Shown here: positions 8,755 to 12,928 of the stretch, in pieces
Layout: each line of letters opens with the position of its first letter
Position numbering within the stretch: position 1 is the stretch's first letter
Assembly (NCBI GenBank): GCA_002782905.1
Contig: PFJA01000042.1
Coordinates: 8,229 to 21,156, forward strand
Reading direction: 5' to 3'
DNA: 12,928 nucleotides
From: Lysobacterales bacterium CG_4_10_14_3_um_filter_64_11
Lineage (GTDB): Bacteria > Pseudomonadota > Gammaproteobacteria > Xanthomonadales > Xanthomonadaceae
Notes under the pieces: model-generated
Seen by the model: only the letters and a program-made list of their open reading frames with translations
Told to the model about the DNA's origin: nothing
Database searches by the model: none
Translations under genes and position numbers: made by a program

Positions 8755-9156
8755 ACGCCGAACGCGGGACAGACAAACGCGGGACACCCACAATCTCGCC
8801 AATACAATCCACTCTGCACCGCACACTGTCACTCACGTCGGCCTGATTTTGCGAAGTGGCGCGACGTGTCGGGTGAATGGCGGTTTCATTGAGCTGCGGT
8901 GATGCCGGCTCAACGGCTTGCGTTTGTGGGATAGATGCGCGATCGATTGCCGTGCGTGTGTTGGCGTGCGGCTCAGCAGTTTGCGTGCAGGCCATCCATG
9001 ACTTGCGGAAACTCTGATTGAAGCCGGGTTTCCCTTGCGCGCGAAAGCTCTGCCGATGCTGTTGCGGGTCCTATCCCCATGCGTCCTGGATGACGCGCGC
9101 TCAGGGCATCACTCACGGCCTCGTGTGGGCGTGCGTCACCCATTTCGGGATTCGTA
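8755..9156. other. Gene-free stretch beside the IS relic
   Basis: About 400 bp lie between the broken end of the transposase relic and the stop codon of the DUF3179 gene. Apart from a short direct repeat at 8761-8786 I see no recognisable gene, RNA or terminator. A 165-codon minus-strand frame crosses the area, but its translation shows no family features and overlaps the transposase relic in another frame. The sequence probably represents mobile-element debris or decayed coding DNA. Confidence 0.55.
8761..8786. repeat. 11-bp tandem direct repeat AACGCGGGACA
   Basis: AACGCGGGACA occurs at 8761-8771 and again at 8776-8786, separated by GACA, a period of 15 bp. It lies within about 10 bp of the point where transposase similarity ends. 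This suggests either the end of a second element inserted into the IS or a recombination junction. Confidence 0.7.
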
Positions 9157-10350
9157 TCAATCGTCAGCATTCCCGTAGATTTCGCTATCGGGCTTGAACG
9201 CCAGCCAGGCAAACGCGAAATGCACGCCGCCGGGCAGTGCTTGCAGGCGCTGCCCGGCGAGCGGGCCCGTAACGGCGTGGCCGAGCAGGTTCCAGTGGCT
9301 GCCGGTCTGCTGGTCACGGAAGCCGTCGCCATCGATCGTGAAGTCCAGTTCCTGATCGCCGCTGCGGGCAATAAATACCGTCGCGGCAGGCAGGCGTTTG
9401 CTGCGGGCGATGCGTTCGCCATCGAGCGCCGAGCGCACGCCTTTCTTCCGCGCGAACACCACCACCGGGGTGTCGCCGATGCGGTCGTGAATCAGGCGGT
9501 GTTTGCCGATCACGGTGAGCGGGTACACGCGTTCGAACGCGCCAACTTGTGCCGCCAGCACCCGCTCCATCGGCCGCAGGCGGCGGTCGTCGTGCGCGGG
9601 TAGCAGTGGGTTCTGGCGCATGCCGTCATAGCCGACATACGGGTTTTCGCCATAGCGGCGGCGATGGCCGGTGCGGCGCGTGAGCACCTCGCCTTTCGCC
9701 CAGCTCGTGCGAAAATCGCCAAAGCCAATGATCTGCGCCGGCACTTGGGTGAGTTGCGCGCCGGTCATCTTGCCGACCACCGCCGCGCCGGTGAACTGTT
9801 GCCACCAGCTTTCGCTGAGCCGGTCGTACATCACCAGATCGCTCATGCGCAACCAGCCGGTGGTGCCGAAATCCAGCGTTTCGCCGTTGACGCGCCGGTC
9901 GAATACCAGTGCGGCATTGCACAGCGGGCAGAAGGTCACCACGATCGGCACGCCAGCCAGGGTGTCGTTGACAATTTCGTGCCAGACCAGGATTTCCAGC
10001 GGGTAGGCGCGCGCGGTATCAGCCAGTTGCACGACGATTACCGGCGCATCGCTGGCCAGCCAGTCCACCGTGTCGGCGGACGCGAAACGCGGCTTGTCGA
10101 TCGGCGGGATGCCGTCTTTCGGCGGCCCGCCGGGCTCGAACTCGTGCAGTGGTACCGCGAACCGGGTGAAATCGGTATGCGGCCAGAGCTCCTCGGGGGT
10201 GCCGGCGAAACTCGAACGCGGCAGCAGCGATTGCAACAACAGCCAACCGAGCGCGCTCAGCAGGGCGATGCGGGCGCAAGCAAAGCGCCAGTCGCGATCA
10301 TGCAGCATTCGCCGGCCCAAGCTGCGCCAACGCGGTTGGTTCGAGTTCAT
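9157..10350 (-). CDS. DUF3179 domain-containing protein, probably exported or membrane-anchored
   Basis: This 397-residue protein matches the DUF3179 family, whose biochemical role is not established. Family hallmarks are visible in order: KDGIPPIDKPRF, VIVVQLADTARAYPLEILVWHEIVND, the cysteine motif FCPLCNAALVFDR (C141 and C144), DFGTTGWLRMSDLVMYDR, WWQQFTGAAVVG and the C-terminal DFTIDGDGFRDQQTGSHWN. A hydrophobic segment at about residues 24-42 follows an Arg-rich N-terminus and ends in SSFA-GT, so it is a long signal peptide or a membrane anchor, placing the domain in the periplasm. ATG 10350 is preferred over an in-frame upstream start at 10383 because GGGAG lies 4 nt before it. The CxxC could bind metal or be redox-active, but this is inference. 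It is transcribed divergently from lpxO across a 95-bp gap. Confidence 0.9.
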   Translation of the reverse strand: MNSNQPRWRSLGRRMLHDRDWRFACARIALLSALGWLLLQSLLPRSSFAGTPEELWPHTDFTRFAVPLHEFEPGGPPKDGIPPIDKPRFASADTVDWLASDAPVIVVQLADTARAYPLEILVWHEIVNDTLAGVPIVVTFCPLCNAALVFDRRVNGETLDFGTTGWLRMSDLVMYDRLSESWWQQFTGAAVVGKMTGAQLTQVPAQIIGFGDFRTSWAKGEVLTRRTGHRRRYGENPYVGYDGMRQNPLLPAHDDRRLRPMERVLAAQVGAFERVYPLTVIGKHRLIHDRIGDTPVVVFARKKGVRSALDGERIARSKRLPAATVFIARSGDQELDFTIDGDGFRDQQTGSHWNLLGHAVTGPLAGQRLQALPGGVHFAFAWLAFKPDSEIYGNADD

Positions 10351-10445
10351 GGTGCTCCCGCTTGTGCAATCTCGCTCTTTCACCGATCGTTGCGAGCGCC
10401 GACAATGGGTGCCATCCCGTGTTGCCGGTGTCCGTTAACGACCCC
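10351..10445. promoter_or_regulatory. Divergent promoter region, DUF3179 gene / lpxO
   Basis: This 95-bp gap separates the two divergent start codons and must hold both promoters if neither gene is part of a longer transcript. On the minus strand GGGAG gives a good ribosome site for the DUF3179 gene. On the plus strand I see no Shine-Dalgarno sequence before the lpxO ATG. The best -10-like hexamer is GACAAT (10401-10406), with no good -35. No operator palindrome stands out. Confidence 0.4.
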
Positions 10446-11354
10446 ATGACCGCAGCGAAGTTCATCGTCATTGCGCTATTTGTCGCCAGTGTGCTCTACG
10501 TGCACCTGCGCGGCCGGGTGCGGCTACCGTTGCACCGCCAGTTGTTCAACCATTCGGCCTTGCTGGCACCGATCAACGCGCTGCTGTATCTGTTCTCGGC
10601 GGTGCCGGCACGGCCGTATCTGGATCGCCGTGCATTTGCGCAGCTCGATGTGTTCAAGGAGCACTGGCAGGTGATCCGCGATGAGGCGTTGCGCCTGTCC
10701 GATCACGGCCATATCCAGGCGGCGCTGAAGCACAATGACGCCAGCTTCAGTTCGTTTTTCAAGGAAGGCTGGAAGCGTTTTTATCTGAAGTGGTACGACG
10801 AGCCGCTGCCCTCGGCGCAGGCGCTGTGCCCGCAGAGCGTCGCGCTGGTGCGGCAGGTGCCTGGCGTCAAGGCGGCGATGTTCACCCTGCTGCCGGCCGG
10901 TGCGCACCTGAATCCGCACCGCGATCCGTTTGCCGGCTCGTTGCGATACCACCTCGGGCTGGTCACACCGGGCAACGATGACTGCCGAATTTTCGTCGAT
11001 GGCCAGATGTATTCGTGGCGCGACGGCGAGGACGTGTTGTTCGACGAGACCTTTGTGCACTGGGCCGAGAATCGCAGCGCGCACGATCGCATCATTTTCT
11101 TTTGCGATGTCGAGCGCCCTTTGCGGCCGCGTTGGCTGGGCCATCTCAACCGCGCAGTCAGTAGCGTGCTCGGCCGCGCCACCGCCACCCAGAATCTGGC
11201 CAGCGATCGGGTCGGCGTGGTCAACCGCCTGTATGGCGCGGTGCAGTGGCTCAAGCAAGGTGCGCGCGCACTCAAGCATTTCAATCGCACCTTGTACAAA
11301 GTGCTCAAGCTCGGGCTGATCGCCGGATTGTTGTATTGGCTGGTGGTGGCCTGA
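10446..11354 (+). CDS. lpxO: LpxO, Fe(II)/2-oxoglutarate-dependent lipid A hydroxylase
   Basis: LpxO hydroxylates the C-2 position of a secondary acyl chain of lipid A, using O2, Fe(II) and 2-oxoglutarate. In Salmonella the product is 2-hydroxymyristate, and the enzyme acts at the cytoplasmic face of the inner membrane. The protein has 302 residues, the same length as Salmonella LpxO as I recall it, and is similar throughout: YVHLRGRVRLP, LLYLFSAVPARPYLDR, WKRFYLKWYDEPLPSAQALCP, LNPHRDPFAGSLRYHLGL, YSWRDGEDVLFDETFVHW, CDVERPL and LGRATATQNL. The aspartyl/asparaginyl beta-hydroxylase fold gives iron ligands H158, D160 and H205, with R215 a likely 2-oxoglutarate contact. Hydrophobic segments at 5-19 and 287-301 fit an inner-membrane protein. 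ATG 10446 is chosen because MTAAKFIVIALFV aligns with the family start, although no Shine-Dalgarno is visible. The frame extends upstream to 10362, but the extra residues are not family-like. Confidence 0.95.
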   Translation: MTAAKFIVIALFVASVLYVHLRGRVRLPLHRQLFNHSALLAPINALLYLFSAVPARPYLDRRAFAQLDVFKEHWQVIRDEALRLSDHGHIQAALKHNDASFSSFFKEGWKRFYLKWYDEPLPSAQALCPQSVALVRQVPGVKAAMFTLLPAGAHLNPHRDPFAGSLRYHLGLVTPGNDDCRIFVDGQMYSWRDGEDVLFDETFVHWAENRSAHDRIIFFCDVERPLRPRWLGHLNRAVSSVLGRATATQNLASDRVGVVNRLYGAVQWLKQGARALKHFNRTLYKVLKLGLIAGLLYWLVVA

Positions 11355-11373
11355 CGGTTGCGATGGGTTTTGC

Positions 11374-11390
11374 ACGCTGCGTGACAGCGT
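11374..11390 (+). terminator. Small hairpin after lpxO
   Basis: ACGCTG (11374-11379) and CAGCGT (11385-11390) form a 6-bp stem with loop CGTGA, 20 bp after the lpxO stop. The tail TCGCTTTG is only weakly T-rich, so termination is uncertain. Confidence 0.3.
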
Positions 11391-11449
11391 TCGCTTTGCA
11401 CACTACGCCCTCGACCGCTTCGTGGTTACCTCACATCCAGACACGGCGT

Positions 11450-11493
11450 CCCGGGTTTCGGCTTCGCCTCAACCCGGGCTACCCGGGGTTGAG
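11450..11493. repeat. REP-like CCCGGG palindromic repeat between convergent genes
   Basis: CCCGGGTT (11450-11457) is the inverted copy of AACCCGGG (11471-11478). CTCAACCCGGG (11468-11478) can alternatively pair with CCCGGGGTTGAG (11482-11493), with one bulged G, around a 3-nt loop. The two mutually exclusive stems share the middle arm. Such GGGTT-GAGG-CCCGGG palindromes resemble dispersed intergenic repeats of gammaproteobacteria. It lies between the convergent 3' ends of lpxO and the lrp-type gene, about 40 bp past the latter's stop, where it may act as a bidirectional transcript end. Whether it is repeated elsewhere in this genome cannot be seen here. Confidence 0.65.
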
Positions 11494-11529
11494 CCGAGGG
11501 GTTCGTTGGGCCATCAGGCGTTATTGTCG

Positions 11530-12012
11530 CTATTTCTTTGGCAGCGGCAGGCCGCGTGCGGGCTTGACGGTACGCAACACGAAACTGGTATTGACATCGG
11601 CCACCCCGGCATCGCCGAGCAGGCGATCAAGCAACAGCCGCGAGAAGTGGTCCAGATCCTCGACCACGATGTGCAGCAGATAGTCCATCTCGCCGGTCAG
11701 CGCGTGGCAGGCCACCACCTCATCCCAGGATTGCACCGCCTGCCCGAATCGGGCGATGGCTGCGGCATCGTGACTCGCCAGTTGCACGCGCACAAAGGCC
11801 TGCAGGCCAAGCCCAACGCGCGCCGGGTCGACCCATGCGCCGTAGCCGCCAATCACCCCACTGTGCTCCAGCCGCTGCATGCGGCGCAGGCAGGCGCTGG
11901 GCGACAGGTTCACCCGTTCGGCCAGCTCGGCATTGGTAACGCGGCCGTCGCGCTGCAACTGCGCCAGGATCGCGAGGTCGGTACGGTCGAGGGTGGTTGG
12001 ATTGGTGTTCAT
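11530..12012 (-). CDS. Lrp/AsnC-family transcriptional regulator
   Basis: This 160-residue protein is a feast/famine regulator of the usual family length. The N-terminal winged HTH covers about residues 8-60: LDRTDLAILAQLQRDGRVTN, with the recognition part AELAERVNLSPSACLRRMQRL and the wing GVIGGYGAWVD. The C-terminal RAM effector-binding and oligomerisation domain follows, with FVRVQLASHD, the core motif VACHALTGEMDYLLHIVVEDL, and the final strand DVNTSFVLRTVK. ATG 12012 is chosen: it puts LDRTD at the normal distance, and the upstream extension to a TTG at 12048 runs through the probable operator. The Shine-Dalgarno before ATG is weak. The gene is divergent from phhA with 132 bp between starts. 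By context it probably controls phenylalanine or tyrosine catabolism and itself, with an aromatic amino acid as likely effector; this is inference. Confidence 0.94.
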   Translation of the reverse strand: MNTNPTTLDRTDLAILAQLQRDGRVTNAELAERVNLSPSACLRRMQRLEHSGVIGGYGAWVDPARVGLGLQAFVRVQLASHDAAAIARFGQAVQSWDEVVACHALTGEMDYLLHIVVEDLDHFSRLLLDRLLGDAGVADVNTSFVLRTVKPARGLPLPKK

Positions 12013-12144
12013 CACAATATTCTGTGTTACATCTTGCGTCAAACGCAATAAAAATGTGATTTCATCGCGTTTTACAACCTTTTTGCAACCTCATTGCGCG
12101 CTCTTGGCACTATGCTCATGCCCCGTCCAACACGAGGTTCCACC
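12013..12144. promoter_or_regulatory. Divergent lrp-phhA control region with candidate operators
   Basis: The region is AT-richer than its flanks and contains nested inverted repeats. TTGCG-TCAAA-CGCAA (12034-12048) is a perfect 15-bp palindrome, the size of a typical Lrp/AsnC site. It is flanked by TTACAT (12027-12032) and ATGTGA, an imperfect inverted pair. CACA-N6-TGTG at 12013-12026 is a further imperfect palindrome next to the regulator's start codon. On the minus strand TTGACG overlaps the perfect palindrome and is a good -35 for the regulator gene; a weak TATTGT lies 17 bp downstream. For phhA the best -10 is TATGCT (12111-12116) without a well-spaced -35. Autoregulation by occlusion would fit this layout. 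Confidence 0.6.
12134..12137 (+). promoter_or_regulatory. phhA ribosome binding site
   Basis: GAGG lies seven bases before ATG 12145 and supports that start for phhA. Confidence 0.7.
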
Positions 12145-12928
12145 ATGTTGAACCGACCGCAGCGCGTTGAACGGCAAGCCACGGACCGTGGCTACGTCCC
12201 GATTTACACCACCGCCGTGGTCGAACAGCCATGGGCGGACTACAGCGACACCGATCACGCGGTGTGGTCGCAGTTGTTTGATCGTCAGCACGAGGTTCTG
12301 CAGGGCCGGGCCTGTGACGAGTTCATGGCAGCGCAACAGGCCATGGGTATGTCAGCGCAGCAGATTCCGCGTTTTTCCGACATCAATCGGGTGCTCGCCG
12401 AAACGACGGGGTGGCAACTGATCGGGGTCGAGGGTTTGCTACCCGAGTTGACTTTTTTCGAGCATCTGGCCGAGCGTCGCTTCCCGGTGACGTGGTGGAT
12501 TCGCCGCCCCGAGCAACTCGACTACATTGCTGAGCCGGACCTGTTCCACGATCTGTTCGGCCATGTACCGCTGCTGATGAATCCAGTGTTCGCCGACTAC
12601 ATGGCGGCATACGGCCGTGGCGGCGTCAAGGCACACGGCCTCGGCGCCGAAGCACTGCTCAACCTCACCCGCCTGTACTGGTACACGGTGGAGTTCGGGC
12701 TGATTCGTACCGGCAATGGCCTGCGCATCTACGGCGCTGGTATTCTCAGTTCCAAAGGCGAGAGCATCCATTGTCTGGACAGCCGCAGCCCCAACCGTAT
12801 CGCGTTCGATTTGCGCCGGATCATGCGTACCCGCTATCGCATCGACAGCTTCCAGAAGAGCTACTTCGTGATCGACGATTTTGCCCAGCTATTCGATGCC
12901 ACGCGTCCGGATTTCGCCCCGATTTATC
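12145..12928 (+). CDS. phhA: Phenylalanine 4-hydroxylase (3' truncated)
   Basis: PhhA converts phenylalanine to tyrosine with O2, Fe(II) and a tetrahydropterin cofactor, the first step of aerobic phenylalanine catabolism. 261 residues are visible and the frame runs off the window edge. Bacterial enzymes have about 260-300 residues, so only a short C-terminal tail is missing. The catalytic core is clear: DINRVLAETTGWQLIGVEGL, then FPVTWWIRRPEQLDYIAEPD, LFHDLFGHVPLL with the two iron-binding histidines of the HDxxGH motif, and LYWYTVEFGL with the ligand glutamate. GNGLRIYGAGILSSKGE and QKSYFVIDDF follow. There is no N-terminal ACT regulatory domain, as expected for bacterial monomeric forms. 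The gene is divergent from an Lrp/AsnC-type regulator that probably controls it. A pterin carbinolamine dehydratase gene (phhB) may lie beyond the edge, but nothing here shows it. Confidence 0.97.
   Translation, partial: MLNRPQRVERQATDRGYVPIYTTAVVEQPWADYSDTDHAVWSQLFDRQHEVLQGRACDEFMAAQQAMGMSAQQIPRFSDINRVLAETTGWQLIGVEGLLPELTFFEHLAERRFPVTWWIRRPEQLDYIAEPDLFHDLFGHVPLLMNPVFADYMAAYGRGGVKAHGLGAEALLNLTRLYWYTVEFGLIRTGNGLRIYGAGILSSKGESIHCLDSRSPNRIAFDLRRIMRTRYRIDSFQKSYFVIDDFAQLFDATRPDFAPIY

Noticed and set aside
8498..8995. A 165-codon minus-strand frame next to the IS relic
   Set aside because: It is out of frame with the transposase similarity, lacks a ribosome site and resembles no family I know.
9664..10449. 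A 261-codon plus-strand frame over the DUF3179 gene
   Set aside because: Shadow frame without recognisable protein sequence. The minus-strand frame shows clear DUF3179 conservation.
12013..12048. A TTG start 12 codons upstream for the Lrp-type regulator
   Set aside because: The extension would translate through the palindromic operator region and is not family-like. ATG 12012 gives a normal Lrp/AsnC length.
12100..12118. A sigma-54-like TGGCAC before phhA, as in PhhR-controlled genes
   Set aside because: The -12 element is missing: TCATG stands where TTGCW should be.
1..12928. CRISPR arrays, tRNA or rRNA genes, prophage, toxin-antitoxin or defence cassettes
   Set aside because: No spaced identical repeats, cloverleaf patterns or relevant protein motifs were seen. 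RecBCD here is housekeeping repair rather than a new defence system.

Overview
This window looks like ordinary chromosome from a GC-rich gammaproteobacterium, most likely in the Xanthomonadales/Lysobacterales (Xanthomonas-, Lysobacter- or Rhodanobacter-like). That placement is inferred from high GC, a compact recC-recB-recD order, an lpxO of the Salmonella type, an Lrp/AsnC gene divergent from phhA, and an IS1595-type transposase relic. No marker gene fixes the genus.

Layout from left to right. Positions 1-6517 (+) hold the DNA-repair operon: the 3' part of recC (truncated by the window edge), complete recB and complete recD. Each junction is a 4-base ATGA overlap, so the three RecBCD subunits are probably translationally coupled. 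A 334-bp gap (6518-6851) follows. It carries the best regulatory signal in the window: two perfect NtrC-type palindromes 30 bp apart and, about 100 bp downstream, a full-consensus sigma-54 -24/-12 promoter. It drives glnA (6852-8261, +), a 469-residue type I glutamine synthetase that keeps the adenylylation tyrosine.

Between 8262 and 9156 there is no intact gene. The stretch holds a strong hairpin after glnA, the C-terminal relic of an IS1595/ISXO2-like transposase on the minus strand, and an 11-bp direct repeat just beside the relic's broken end. Next come a minus-strand DUF3179 protein with a probable N-terminal signal or anchor (9157-10350) and, divergent from it, lpxO (10446-11354, +), an Fe(II)/2-oxoglutarate lipid A hydroxylase. 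A short convergent gap contains a REP-like CCCGGG palindromic repeat. The window ends with an Lrp/AsnC regulator (11530-12012, -) divergent from phhA, phenylalanine 4-hydroxylase (12145 to the edge, +). The 132 bp between them contain palindromes suited to binding the regulator.

The genes fall into independent functions: recombinational repair, nitrogen assimilation, outer-membrane lipid modification and aromatic amino-acid catabolism. I see no evidence for a new defence system, CRISPR array, prophage or biosynthetic cluster. The points most worth checking are the glnA control region, the lrp-phhA operator region, the unexplained DUF3179 gene beside lpxO, and the degraded mobile-element scar.
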